Shown one piece after another: positions 28,198 through 42,013 of a DNA stretch of 64,000 bases. The translations under genes and the position numbers were made by a program. Within the stretch, counting starts at the first letter, position 1. Each line of letters starts with the position of its first letter. Origin of the DNA: Rallus limicola (taxonomy: Eukaryota > Chordata > Aves > Gruiformes > Rallidae); the NCBI GenBank assembly GCA_022605955.1, contig JAKCOZ010000004.1:64850229-64914228 (forward strand). Direction: 5' to 3'. The notes below the pieces were generated by a model, which made no database searches, had not been told where the DNA came from, and saw only the letters and a list, made by a program, of their open reading frames with translations.

Positions 28198-28395
28198 ACT
28201 GCTCACCAACAGATCCACCTCCAACCTACACTGGTACCTGGGGTTGTTCTTCCCCAGATGCAAAATTCTATACTTGCCCTTGTTCATTACATTTCTCCCT
28301 GTCCAACTCTCCAGTCTGTAAAGATCTCTCTGGATGACAACACAGCCTTCTGGGATGTCAGCCACTCCTCCAAGTTTTGTGTCATTAGCAACCTC
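28198..28395 (-). mobile_element. CR1 LINE internal fragment (reverse-transcriptase C-terminal side)
   Basis: The minus strand encodes [16 protein letters not shown] and ILHLGKNNPRYQCRL. These are the same CR1 ORF2 segments seen at 45895-46070. Neither the 3' tail nor upstream RT motifs are present. Its left edge directly adjoins the LTR fragment, so it is truncated on both sides. Confidence 0.85.
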
Positions 28396-30523
28396 TGGAT
28401 ATATGCAGTAATTAATTTTTTTCTACAGGAATAGACTACTGTTATTCCTTTCTTTTTCTTTTCTTTTTTTTTTTTTTTTCAAGGAAGGACAAATATACTA
28501 ACTTTTTCATTACCAAAGACCACTAACATGACTTCAATCTGTCTTCAACCCTGTCATTTGACTCAAGTGTACTATTTCTAGTACCACATGACCTAACTGA
28601 ATCTAATACACCATCTTCTCTCCGACCTGATTGCCAAAACAAATGTTTGTGACAGAGAGATTAAGCTGCATAAACACTGAATTTCTCAACATATTTCTCA
28701 ACATATTCAAGATATCCCTAGGGATCTGATACATGAGATTCAGAACCTTTGGGCAATTTCTATAAAGTAAAGGCAGTTAGTGCAGGCTCCTATCCCATGT
28801 ATCTGCACAGCTTTCCATCAGTATTTACAAACACATGCTTTCCCACAAAAAATAATCTGAAATGTAGCTGTTAAAATTTGTTCCTTACATACACTGCTCT
28901 TCCCCAAGAGAAAGACAAACTTGGAAGTGATATTAAGATCATTACCATAGGCTAACCTGTGTAGTTATTCCAATTGAATCTCATCCAGACTTCATGTGAG
29001 AAAAGTCTCAAGGCCAAAATCAATACCTGTCTTTCAGAATCCTCCTCAAAATTCTCTTGCTTTTACAGTAACCTGAAATGTGGTCCTGCCTAAGTAGATT
29101 ATGAACTTTGCCAAAATTGACTACTTAAGAAATGTAATTTTTCGCTTCATTTTCTTCACACTTCATAGAAATTTTCATCTTATTTAACTATTTAAACTAT
29201 TTAAGGACTCCTTCTGAAATGTGAACTCTTTAAAGCAAGCTTTTGGTATTTCTTACGTAACAAGAAGACATGACCCTGCTTGGCAATGGTCTCTGAAAGC
29301 AGTCCTGTGTTGCAAGAAGCCCAGATAAGCTTTCCATACTACCCAGAAATCTCCACTGCCTTCACTCATGGAGTCATTTACATTCATGAATAGAGATGCA
29401 ACACCACCATCATTCTTGATATTTGCTTTTGTATGAAAGCAAATTCTGTATTTGCTTATATTAGTTTGAAGGTCAGGATGAAGATGAAAGTGTTATGGAC
29501 ATTAACAATCTTCATCAACATTTAAGCTGGAGGCAGAACTGGGCTTCTAGCGACAACAGAACAGAAAGATAGGAGGAGACTCTGGTATGCATCTACCTAG
29601 TAACTTTATCTAGTTACAGTTACATTTGAAGCAAGGTGAAAATTCCTTTCATTACAGTAAATGAAGGGCACACTGACCAGGATTTTGACATGATTAACTA
29701 TTCAATCTCCTATAACATGCCCATTTAGAAGAAGAGGAGAGGAAGAGAAAGTAAGAGAGAGAAGTGTATGGAGGATAAATACAACTAATTAAAAGCCTAT
29801 TTCAGATATTTTTGCAACTTGACATTAACTTTGTCATGCTCTGCAAGCACAGCAAAGAAGTTCAATGTACAAAATTCTGCTAACTGCTTCCATTTTTCTT
29901 CAGGACAGGGCTCATTGGTTACATTGTGTCAGCCACAAAACCAGAGAATTGTTTCACAAGAACTTCTCTGAACCTGCATCACACTAAAAACCTTGCTAAT
30001 TTTCACTCCAAAATATCTACCAAAAAAAATTGGTCCAGAACATGAACTAATTGCTGTAGTACCCATTAGGTGAAAACTGTCCTTATAGCACTGGTGAAGT
30101 TGCTCTGGTACAGAAACAGTGTCTACTTCTACAAACCAATTAATTAAGTTAATAGCAAATAGACATCTTATTCTTTGTAAAGCTAAACCTGTTTCTCATG
30201 GGAAAGGACAAGAACTCCTTTAAAGATCTGGAAGAATGTAAAGAAATTATATAACCTTCTCCTGTTTTCTACCACCTTGCCATTTACCCCACAAAAAGAT
30301 TTCCATGCAGCATTCCTGCTCCTCATACTTGAGGAAAGAAACTGAAATTGAAAAAAACAATAGCTCTGGGTGGTTTGGCAACTTTATTCTGGTGAAATTA
30401 TATTAATAGTCTGATCAAGCTGAAGTAATGTTGCCTTTGTGGTTCTCACAACTATTTCCTACAAAGTCTTTAGGCAAAGTCCTTCCTGGAAAGCATAGGT
30501 GCCACAGATGTCTAACGGCCACA

Positions 30524-30562
30524 CAAAACAAAGCAAAACAAAACAAAACAAAACAAAACAAA
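30524..30562. repeat. (CAAAA)n microsatellite, about 8 units
   Basis: Pentanucleotide repeat with one CAAAG variant in the second unit. Confidence 0.9.
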
Positions 30563-33500
30563 TGAGAGTGAAGTGCCAGAACAGGCCTACTGAATAAGAA
30601 ATTACTTATATTTAACTTTCACTCTGACATGCCATTGGAGTTATTAATGATTAATGTTGTTGATATTACAAGGTTTATTATTTGCAAATAAAATCCATTA
30701 TATCCTTTAACTGGTGTGGGATTTTTAATTATGATGCTGAAAATTTTCAATACTGTATAATTATATCCCTGCAAGAACGGTACCTTAGTTGCTAAAGACA
30801 GAACTTCTGATCCTACTGTAATAAAAAAAAAAAGGCACTTGCCTTTGCTCTTAAGTCTGAAAACACATTCTTATCTTTACACAAACATAATTTCACCATC
30901 ATTAGAATTAAGACAGGATGATTTGCACAGATTAAACAAAAATGCTGGAGGGCTGATGTAGTCTTGGCACCAAAACCAACTACCATGCTATTTTTTTCAG
31001 ACAGATTGCTGGTTAAGCCCTGTTGGTGCTTAAATTATTCCTACTCTCTTAAGTTAGAGTCTGGAGGCTTGGAAAATCCAGGTAAACATCTGGTAACAGC
31101 TAAATAAGAAAGACAGGCAGGAGATAAATAATTATCATACTTCTGTCTACAGGACCATGTAAGGAACAGATATTGCATAACACTAAGTCAATAAATATTT
31201 CTAATGTATTTACTTATTTCTTTTAGAGATATTCTTCTCTTTTGCAGTTTAATGTTTAACCATGGGCAAAGTCTAATATGTTTTTTTCTTCCAAGAAAGA
31301 AATGCTCTGTCTTCCCAAGACATAAGGTTCTGGTAAGTTGGTTTGTGTTTTCTTTATCTGTTCTGTTCTTCTTCCAATTTACCTCAGAATACACTGGATT
31401 GGAGAGTCAGAGGAATTTAGGAAACCTGGTTTTAGTTAATTTGAAGAAAGTAAATTATTTCCAATTCTGAAATAATTTCAGATACTTAATTTCAAAACAA
31501 AACAAAAACATAACAAAGGAAAAGACCTTATGTTTTAAGAGATATTTAATACCACTCCAAACAACTTGATATTTGACTGTTCAGTTACAAATATGTAAAA
31601 GTAGTCTAAGACTGTATCTGTTTTATTAACATTATACAACCATAGAATGTCTGTTTTAGACAATAAAAGAGTAAAATCCATTAAATCTTTTCATTATCCA
31701 GATTTTCCTATCCTTCAAGTAAACCTTGAACCCTGAAACCAAAGAATTCAATGAAGAACTCTGAAATATCCTACAGAAACTGCTCTTCCTCTAAGTATCT
31801 TTAGCTAGCATTTCCTACAAGGTCATTGACTGTCATATTTCATTTGCTTTGCTTCCAATGGTTTATGTCTCCCTCTTCATTCAGATCATATAAAGAAATT
31901 AATTTCTTATAGGTTCACATTTTTAGCAAACAAATAATGCTCATCTAAATATGTTTGGTTCATTTAGCATAAAAACTGCCTTTCAATCATTTCAGTCAAT
32001 TTTGCTCATTATTTTACGTTTCTGGGCTCTCCAGATGGAGAGTAAATAGAAATCATAACTTCTAATATTCCATTTTCCATCCTATCACTATAAAGACTAT
32101 ATTTTTCTTTTAGGAAACCTTTCACTGGTAAGTCAAGCTGTTCCAAGCAGGATGCAAGTGTGACATGACTTCGATAAATAAAATGTATCCTACATCAGCT
32201 TTTCTGTTTTGATTAAAGCAAATAAGTAGACAAAACAAACCAAAAAAACCAACCAACCGGCAGCTGGTTAAATTAACCTGTAAATCCAGTCACTGATGGT
32301 AATTGAAAAGAAGTCAGTTAACTTGCACACTTACAAATTTCCACCTTTATCCAATTATTAACGAAATCTTTTGACAACACTAGATTCTTGGATTCCCATT
32401 GACTCTATTCCCATTCAATTAGATTTTCTTGGTTTATTCTTTAGTTTGGAGCACGATGTGGTTTTACACATCTCATGATAAAAGTGCTGCTATGCATTAC
32501 CATGAGAGCTACAATTCCTTCTTCCTGCTAATACTATGCATGCCAGAGTAAAACATATGCAAAACACCCTACAAAATAAAGCTAACAAGTCTGCTTCCCC
32601 CTACTGCCAAAATCATAAGAGACATTAGTCTTTCACAAAAGCATTATTTTAGCTTGAAAACACTCAGATTCATCTGTAGAAGAATCCTCCACTTTAGTCA
32701 TGTTTAACATTATTCCATGCTATGATTTACTAAATAAATACACAAAGTGCCAATTCTAGAGTCATATCTTCTTTTCTTGTCCCATATTGGGGGGAAAATG
32801 TTTTGACAAAAAAAAATAAAGAAATTATCCAATGTCAGAAAAGAATGTTCAGCAATTTTTCTAGAGACTTGAAAATTATTTTCAAGGAAACTACTTCATA
32901 GAAGCAATCAATATTCTTCTCATATACTATATAAGCTGACAATTAGCAAGGGTTATTAAAAAGAAGGATGAACCACTGCATATGTTACCACAGCATGAAG
33001 ATCTTTCAAAACTAAACAAAACTGTTTCTAAGACTATTTTCACATTTCTCAGCAAGGACTATGTGATTACTTGTTAATGGATGGTAACACAGTATATAGA
33101 GACCAACAAAATCACTGTCCACTGTAGATATGAAATGTTATTTTGTGTAATGCTATAGAACTCTTGACAATACAGTCTTCAGATATTGAGTCACCTACAG
33201 AAGCTCTTTACCCAGACATCTGAAGCCACAAAATGAGGTAGATGAGATTTACCTTGCTTGTATTTAAACTCAATTAGACAAATGCAATTTTCTTTTGAGA
33301 AATGTCACTTTTTTGACTCCTGAGACTATGCACATTCCATAGTATGTGTGTTTATAATATTTTTAACTTGGTCATATAAATTCAAATATGAATATACAAG
33401 CTATGATGATGTGCATGAAAAGAAATGGCAATATACATGGCATAACACCTTCCAGCATCTCCCAACCTGTTCTAGAGATTAAAGGAATGCAAAACCAATT

Positions 33501-34487
33501 ATTAAACTGTCACAGGTGGTTTGAAATAATAATTTAGATAAATAGCAAGTGGCATTCAGGCAGACGTCTATCAAGATACTGTATGAAACAGAATGAATTA
33601 AACAGAACAATTCTAGTCAAAATGGAAGAAAGTGAGAGTAAATTCATTACTTTGGAAGCCTAGTAAAGGTGTTCTATCCAGCTGAATCCTCTCTAAGAAC
33701 TTTAGTGAACAGTCTTTGAATACTAAGATAACAAGGCAATGTTAAGATCCTGACATATCTAATCAATGAAATATTCAGTGTAACACGTAAATGAAACTGA
33801 AAGCAAGAGGTATAACGGCACAAAAAATGGATCAACTTAAATTCTGGTACAACTTTCCATAAATACCCCTCAGACTCTATAAAATTCTGTATTATAATGT
33901 TCCATCAAAATGGAGGGGAAATGTATGCCTATATGTAAGAAGGCTTAAAAACTGGAGTCAGACAGAATGATCTGTCCACCTAATTAGAGATAATGTTATA
34001 TCTAGAGGTATCTAATATTTAATTCCTGTCTTTGGATGCAGGTACTTAGGTAAATGAGATTGCATTGCTGTTCATAAGAGAGAGAAAATTCCTTAAGGAT
34101 TAATAGAATTATGATTCAATTTAGTCATTCAAAATACCTATTTTCTTAGATAATTAGTGAAGAATTAAGAACCTTGTGAGGGCTTTTCAGAATGAGGATT
34201 TAAGTAACATAAAAGGCTAAAAAGAGATTTTAAGTAATCTTCAATTTTACATGGTGAAGGACACCACTATTAATTATTTTTATTTTTTTAAAAAAACCTT
34301 TTTTCATTAGGTTAATCTACAGAGTAACAAGAACTAACATAAAACATACTGATGGAGCAAGTGCTACAAATACATGCACATTAAAACTTGTTTTCCTTAT
34401 GGAAGGAGTCACCAGAATCTACTGCTCTGTTTCCTGAAAAGGCCACACATACCCCTTGACTCTGCAGAAGACAAAGTCTGACTAGAC

Positions 34488-34491
<4 letters not shown>

Positions 34492-34525
<34 letters not shown>

Positions 34526-34530
34526 CCCCC
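34492..34530. repeat. (AC)16 microsatellite followed by a C run
   Basis: Sixteen AC units (34492-34523) run directly into seven more C (to 34530). Alternating purine-pyrimidine is able to adopt Z-DNA. Confidence 0.95.
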
Positions 34531-37393
34531 AGCGTCTTGAGAGAAGAATGCAGAATTGCAGACCTGATCAGGTATGTTGAAGTAAGCATATTTTCCTTCT
34601 TCAAAGTGCAGATGGAGATTTATATAATGAGGGGGTACTATATTTTCTGTTGGACTGCTAAGACAGGTGAGTTACAAGTTCTTCAGTGATCCTCAGCTAA
34701 AACATATGAGGTGTTTTCCTGGCAGTAGTTTCTTTGATGCATGGTAAGTAGTATCTGGGATCTCAGACTGATCTACCACCAAAAAGCTTTAGAGTACTGG
34801 GGGTTTTCTTCCCTAAAATCTAAGGAGGATGTTCATATTAAAGAGAGTAAAAGATACAATTTTTTCTCTTACTGTAATCTCTATCAGTATTCTAACAGAG
34901 GCTATGATGATGATGCTGCTGTGCTTGTATGAGGCCTCATGATAGTCTTGTCTCTCTTTGAACAGCTGAAGAAGATAGAGATTCAAGAAAATCTGGAGGT
35001 GTTAAAATAAGGTGTCCATACGGAAGTCTCGGGGTGGGGTTATTTATGTGTTACAGATTCTATAAACTGACACTGAACCCAGAAAAATCTCTAATGGAGG
35101 AGGTCAGAGAGATCAAAGTGTCTTTCTGAATGTCAAGATGCTGAATGAGAGATTGCTGCTTAAATCATCGCTATACATGCCTGTCTTCTAGCCATTTATC
35201 TTTATCCACAACATTTAGACTTTATAGCACTGATTAAGATCTGTGTCATAACATCTCAAAATAATTACACAACTTTGATTATGATCTTAGGAAAGCATTA
35301 TAATTCCAGTATGTTTTGCATTTTTAATGTAAAAAAAAGATGGAACATAAGATCTGTGTGCTGGCCACAGAAAATTAAATTTAAATAGTATTACAGACTA
35401 TGTAGATTTATGGTAATATTAACAGCATACAGCACAGAAAACTCCCATTCAGTTTAATCAATATAAAGCTGTCATTCACATTTTGTGAAAAGTGATACTT
35501 GGAAATATCTGAGCATATTTGAAATATCTTGTGCAAGTTTTGCTCACAACATTTCCAGTGAATGCTGTCCAGGAAATATGATTATAAAATTTCATTGATA
35601 TAGCTTATCTTAGTAAAATGAGAAACATGTACTTAATTCGCTTAAGAGTGGGGAAAAAAAATCTATAATTCAGGTATTTTCTTTATATTTACTTCAGTTA
35701 CTCAAATTCTATTTAAATGATAGAAATCTAGAATTTGCATTTCCCAGGTCTAAAGCAGGAGAAAAATTATTTCAGAAAGTAAGCTTTTTAGAAGAATCTC
35801 ACATAATACTAGGATTTCTTGGTATAGCTACGCAAGCATATCAGCTAGAAAAGCCATTGAACAGGAAGAAAAATTCTTGTCATGCAAACTGCCTCATTCA
35901 CTTGACAAAAATCCCAGTGTTCCAGAGGCTGGCACAGTTGCTCTCTTCTCACAATAAAGATGATCTCTAGCATTAACAAGGATTTGCTTTTCGACCGGAA
36001 AAAATTATGTGAAAAGCAGCAGACAATTCTGTATCTTTTTGAAGTAATTAACTAAGGGTCATAAGCTGCAAATTGGTTTAACAGAAATAAAAATATCTGA
36101 CTTTGAAATAATCGTTATGGAACAGTTTTGGAAAGTGTGAAATTTTTGGCATACTTTTACCATTGTCTGTTTAGACAGTATTTTATACTCAGGTGGCAAT
36201 ATCTCTACTTGCATTATAACTGAGACAAAATTAATTTTTTGCATTAAAACTGAGGCAAAACTATCTTAAAACTCTAAGACAGTAAGAGAAGCAGATTTCA
36301 GGGTTGCTATCTGGATTTCCCCATTGGATGATGAATCCATTCCTGAAAACATCTCATAACATATGCTGTAGTTCCCTAGGGAAGTCTCAGGAGATAAAAT
36401 TCTTATAGGAAGAATGCTTGTTAAGAATAAAGGGCAAATTACTAACTTCCTACTTGAATAAATATCAACATAATACTTCAGTAACCAGAGATCCACAGGA
36501 ACTAGCAAAGTAGTTCCCTCTCATTCTGCTATTAATTCCTTTCTATCAAGATAGCTTTCAAGGAGTAGTTTGAAAATCAATCAGACAAGCTCAAGGACAG
36601 AAATCAGCTGATCAAGAAATATGAAACAAAAATGAAGACTGATGAGATGTAAAAGGTTATGCATGTACTCCAGAGAGAGATAATGCACAGGAGTCTGTTC
36701 AAGTCTGAAGCAGCAAGCTATTCCTAAGCTTCTTCACAAAGAAAGGATTAAGATAAATGTGCGGAGACATTTTTAAAACTCTTGTCTTCTTTTATTATGT
36801 TTTATTCCAGTTGGTAAGAAAAAAAAAATATATAATTTTGTGATGTCCATTGTGCTTTTATCACTGCTTACAAGGAAATGAAAAAAATAGTTGAAACTAA
36901 ATGCTTTGACAGCTGAAACCAGCACAAGGACTTGACTTAAGTTCTGCCTAAGGGAGGGAAAAGCAGGAAGTACTAACATACGGAATATGGTAAAGGTGAA
37001 TTTAGCCCTTTAAAATTATGATTCAATACTAGAAATAAGGGTAGTGAGCACAATTCATTGTATATTTACACAATATTCACTGATACTCCAGGCAGTTCTG
37101 TCAAAGAAGCATAAGAGCTCATTAGTGGACCATTTTATCTGCTTCACAGCTGATCCATAAAGGTGAAGTATCATGTTAAGGCAGGTTTATCTTTTCCAGT
37201 TTTGAAGACAGGCCACTGAACAGTAAATTACTTTATGACAGACAGACATATTCACAGCAAGCAGATCTTGCTGGACAGAGAAATACTTCAGTGTACAGGG
37301 AATAAATTGAAATCTAATAAATTGGGTGGAAAATTATTGGATAAAAATATTTAAGGTGTTTATCCTCCAATCTGTGTTTTCAGAAAAGGCATG

Positions 37394-37460
37394 GATGCCA
37401 AAAATCATATATAAGAGATGCTAAAAATCATATATTAGAGACACTAAAAATATAATAAAA
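37394..37460. repeat. 23-bp tandem repeat, about 2.9 copies
   Basis: Units start at 37394, 37417 and 37440 with consensus GATGCTAAAAATCATATATTA. The third is shortened and diverged. Confidence 0.8.
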
Positions 37461-38538
37461 TAATGAGGAATGCCAGCTGAAGATTAATTTTGAAAGTCAT
37501 TAATTGAAAGACCTATATGAATCCAACATATTAGCATTTTTAAAAGTATGAAACTGAGTTTCTTCATATTCCCTATGCAGAATGGCAAGATCCTCCAGTC
37601 ACCAACACATTAGATTTTGCATCTACCAAAATTAGGAAACAGCTGATACATATACACAGATTAATGGAAAAGAAGAGACAGTATGTGTCTATGAAGTTGG
37701 TATGCAATACTGTAGGAAATCAATACTTTTCTTAGAAATGAAACAATGGTTTGCACCAACAGAGAGAAACAAAAAGAAATACCACCAATTGAGATTTTTA
37801 ACTACAAAAAAGAGTTTGCACACTTTCTCCAGTCTTAGTTTTCCTAATATAATCATATGTAAACTGTGAATTTAACTGGGATTCTAAATAAAAAATAAAT
37901 TAAGAAAAAAAAACCCCAACAAAGAAACAAACAAAAAAACCCAAAAAGTAAAGGCAGAGGCAAAAAAGATAACCTATTGGAATGCAGTAAGACATCAGAT
38001 GACACAAGACACTGCAAGCACGCACCTGAAACAGATCTATTACTGTTGCCACATGAGAAAAAAATGCTATAAGTCTTTCTGAGTTTACAGAAAAGTAATA
38101 GGCTTAGTGTCAAGAAGACTGGGTTTATCTCTCAGTCATCAGCCTGCACCACAAAGAAAGGAACTTTTAGAGACTAACCACCATAACTACTTAGATCCAA
38201 CAATCACAACAAAGAGTTTTCATACATACGGAGAAATCACAGCCTACTATAATTGCCCACAAAAAAATGACAAAGAAAACACTGTGTACAACACATAAAT
38301 GTACATCCTAGCCACAATACAAATCTATAATACCCACATAAATAGATAACTCGTCATTTTGGGGCAACTACAAGAGGAAAATAACATAGAAAACATCTTC
38401 AGGTAACAAATAATTCTCTCCCCTAGCTTTTTTCTTTGCTCAGTATGCAAAGATTTCAGCTCTTTCTATCCAGTTCTCCATTTAGAAGGAAAATCCAATG
38501 CTCTTTCAAATAATAGACTAATAATGATTTAGATTACT

Positions 38539-38552
38539 CCCCCCCCCCCCCC
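38539..38552. repeat. C14 homopolymer
   Basis: Fourteen C on the plus strand, which are G14 in GRIK2-sense RNA. Confidence 0.9.
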
Positions 38553-41216
38553 ATTTATGCCTAATACATTACTCTATGAAAGTTGCTTCAACAATTCTCT
38601 CTCAAAGATACTTGAACCTTTTACTAATTTCTTCATCTTTCTCTAAATAGGATGATACCACTAATTAATGGGTGAAATCCAACTACAACAACAGAACTGT
38701 ACTTTCCATTTTCAACATACCAAGCTCTTGAATTCCATCATTGTTTGGAAGACATGGCAAAACATTAAAATTACAAAACATTTTACACAAAAATGAGAGG
38801 TTTAAACCTAAAAAATAATATTCTACACTGAATACTCTGATGAGCTGTAATTACAAAACATTGTATCGTGAAAGACATACTAAGTACTGCTCCAAACATA
38901 GATACACCTTAATATGAAACACATAATAATTATTACAAAATGCTGGTAGTTAAACATTCATTATGGAAGGATTGTTGTGAAATAGAAATCTTCTCAATAA
39001 GACACTCTATGTGGAACCTATTTAGTAGCATACAGTCCAACAGCTTAATGATACCAGGAATGAAAAATATATCATCAGCTGTGCAATACCTAATTTGTAA
39101 TCTTTACTGAAAAATACATAACATTATGCTGCAAAGCACTCTTCACTACCACACTTCAGTTAGCAGCATCTCCCTTTCAATGACAGCTACATTTTGTGAA
39201 TTATATTTGTAAAAGGCTCTTTTACCTTTGAATAATTTTCTCTATTATGCAGCAGATAAAATTTTTAACTTAGACCTGTTTCCTTATATGAACTATAGTA
39301 TTAGGAAATGTTATTACCTATTATTAAATCATGATGCATTATGAACGAAATTTGTAGATCGCTTTACATTTTCCAATATCTTTACTTCTAAATATGTTAG
39401 CGATATTTTTGTGTACAAGTTAGGAGGTATTAAAAATTTCTAGATGTGAAGGCTGATATAAACTTAGGCTTAAAATGTATTTTATACATCTCTACAAAAA
39501 ACTCAAACTCCCTTGCTTAGTATAAAACTTAGTTCATATTCCTTTATAATGAAGATAACGAATTTATGGTGCTGGTCACAAGAACAGACAAGTGAAAAAT
39601 GTTCAGCAATACTGGTCTACTATGTGGCACTTCTGTTTAAAAATAAGCATTCTTTCCAGTTCTGCTAGTGAGATCAGTGACTAAATAGCCTAATAAAAAA
39701 AAGCTTAAAGGAAACACATCTTTCCTACAAAATATTATGACGCGACAAATTTGCAAAGTGTAAGAACTCAGCCGTACAACTCCTACCAATGTGACTAGGA
39801 TCTGCCTGTCACAAGCACTGTGCATCATGCTGAAAATGCCCTTCCATGATAACAATAGGATTACAACTTTTGGACATACACATAAATATTTCACATGAGG
39901 TGTTTCACAACTGTGCTTTCAGAAGCACTTGTTTCACAGGAACACCTCAGAAACTAGCTTACTCTCTGCTTGTATAGTCCACTGAAATCTACTTTTATTT
40001 CAATAAATTTTCAACATAAGTCTGGTTCTTTAAAGCAGACTTTTAAAGAAGGCACACAAGTGAGTTATTATTAAAGAATATGTTTCAGTGTTATCTATAC
40101 CTCATGTACTTTAGGTACAGGTTATCTTGAAAAATTACTTTTAGATTGTTTTCTAAAAATATTGCCTATTCCCTTAGCAGAGGAATGATTCTATCACTCC
40201 AAAATGAAGCAGACAGTATCAAAGAAAGATAGAGAACAACTATAGCACAACAGTAAAAGAAAAATACGAAGATTTTACTGTGTACCATAGAATGAAATCA
40301 TAAAAATCTTTTGGCTAAAGTGAGATTACATTATCAATTCATATATATGCTTCTAAAAATAAATGTTATAGAAAAAAAATAACAAACACAACCATATTCA
40401 AGGGGTGAAACATGTATTTGATTTTAAAAATACTTAAAAGTGACTATTAGGAAGAATCTGCAAAAGACATTATATTTACTTCCCTTGGAATCACTGATTT
40501 ACTATTCTGAATTGGGTTTCTTTGCAAAGTAAAAGTTACAACATGTAAGACTATTTTGTGTGAGCATGTGGAGTTAGTTCTAATTACTTAACAAGGTAAA
40601 TATAATAAGATTTTTTCACAAAGGTATTTTCTTTCTTGTCTATGTTGAAGAAACCATTTTTAAAAGTGAGACCTACATATCATATCAAATTATAATTTAA
40701 TGATTTTTGTCTTGAGTTCCTTAACTCAGAAACCTCAACTAAAAATGTTTATAAATACATCCCACTCTGGGACTTTAAATTATGTGAGTTATCTCAGGGA
40801 ACTTACCTAGCATACAATTAAAAACTAAATATTCTTATACAACTTCTAAGAGACTAATCTACATAAAATTAACTTTTTGTAACAGGTAGAGGCCCAATTT
40901 GGACATCTAGGACTAACATGTGCAGCTAAGTATCTATTTGAGATTAAGCACCACAGTGTCAAAAGAAATCAGGCTAATAAAATATGTCAACCCTTGTCTT
41001 TCTAAACACAGCACAATTGGGAAAAGACATTTCATAAACTTTTTAGTGTCTCTAATTTTGTAAATAAAAGGAGAAAGCTAGCTAGCATACTCAAGATTTA
41101 GTGGCATAAACTGGAGACCTATGGGAGTGGAAAAAATTAATAGTGAGAACCCTCTACATTAATTACTCTTCTGTACATCATGAAGTTAAAATATAAGAGT
41201 ATGAAAGTAAGAAATT

Positions 41217-41281
41217 TTTTGTGACTTTTGACAATTATTAGTAAGAAAAAGGTGATAACAATTGCCAAAAAAATCACAAAA
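41217..41281 (-). promoter_or_regulatory. Predicted intronic RNA hairpin just downstream of the GRIK2 M1 exon donor
   Basis: Bases 41217-41240 pair with 41256-41281 around a 15-nt loop (41241-41255), with one 2-nt bulge at 41267-41268. By hand I count 24 pairs. The three that are not Watson-Crick (41225/41273, 41231/41265, 41237/41259) would be C.A or A.C mismatches in plus-strand RNA but become G.U or U.G wobbles in GRIK2-sense RNA. The stem occupies intron nucleotides 14-78, about 50 nt from the Y/C editing site. A role in editing or splicing is inference. Confidence 0.5.
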
Positions 41282-41293
41282 GTTGACATGTTA

Positions 41294-41521
<228 letters not shown>

Positions 41522-41987
41522 TTAACAAAAATACAAAAAGAGAGACAGATCTTAAGTCAGAAGAAACAGGTTGAAGCAGTCAATCCGATTAGGCAAAACA
41601 TAAATTTTACATGGAGGAGGTTTGTTCTTGTACCAAGTAGGCTGAAATTTAAAACTCTCTTCTCCCTAGAAGTACAGGAACAGATTTATCCTACTTCCTG
41701 TTTGTTAAACGGACATAGCGGTATTTGAGAAAATTAAAAGTGCTATTACAGCTATAGAAACAAACAAACAAACAAAAACCTTCTGCATGAAAATTTAAAC
41801 CCGAATTAGTTTTAGTTTCTTACTTTACTGCATCAGCTATAATATCATAAAATATGCAACCCATAAAAATTCAATTGCTGTGGAATAAAGCCTTGCTGGT
41901 CTGATTAATAAATATAAGTTCTGAATAACATTGGCAATGAAGCATACTTCATGGTTTTAACCAGTAAACCCTTACTAAATTAAATGA

Positions 41988-42013
41988 ACAATGTCAACAG
42001 AGTTTGACATTGT
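41988..42013. repeat. Perfect 10-bp inverted repeat, 6-nt loop
   Basis: ACAATGTCAA (41988-41997) and TTGACATTGT (42004-42013) around CAGAGT. It lies in the GRIK2 intron about 470 nt before the M1 exon acceptor. Confidence 0.6.

Noticed and set aside
27639..28365. Several overlapping 70-120-codon frames on both strands
   Set aside because: They follow the LTR tandem units and the CR1 fragment; frames are open on both strands because of the repeat unit, not a gene.
36640..36720. Possible old CR1 piece (AGGTTATGCATGTACTCCAG)
   Set aside because: Similarity is limited to about 20-40 bp and could be coincidence.
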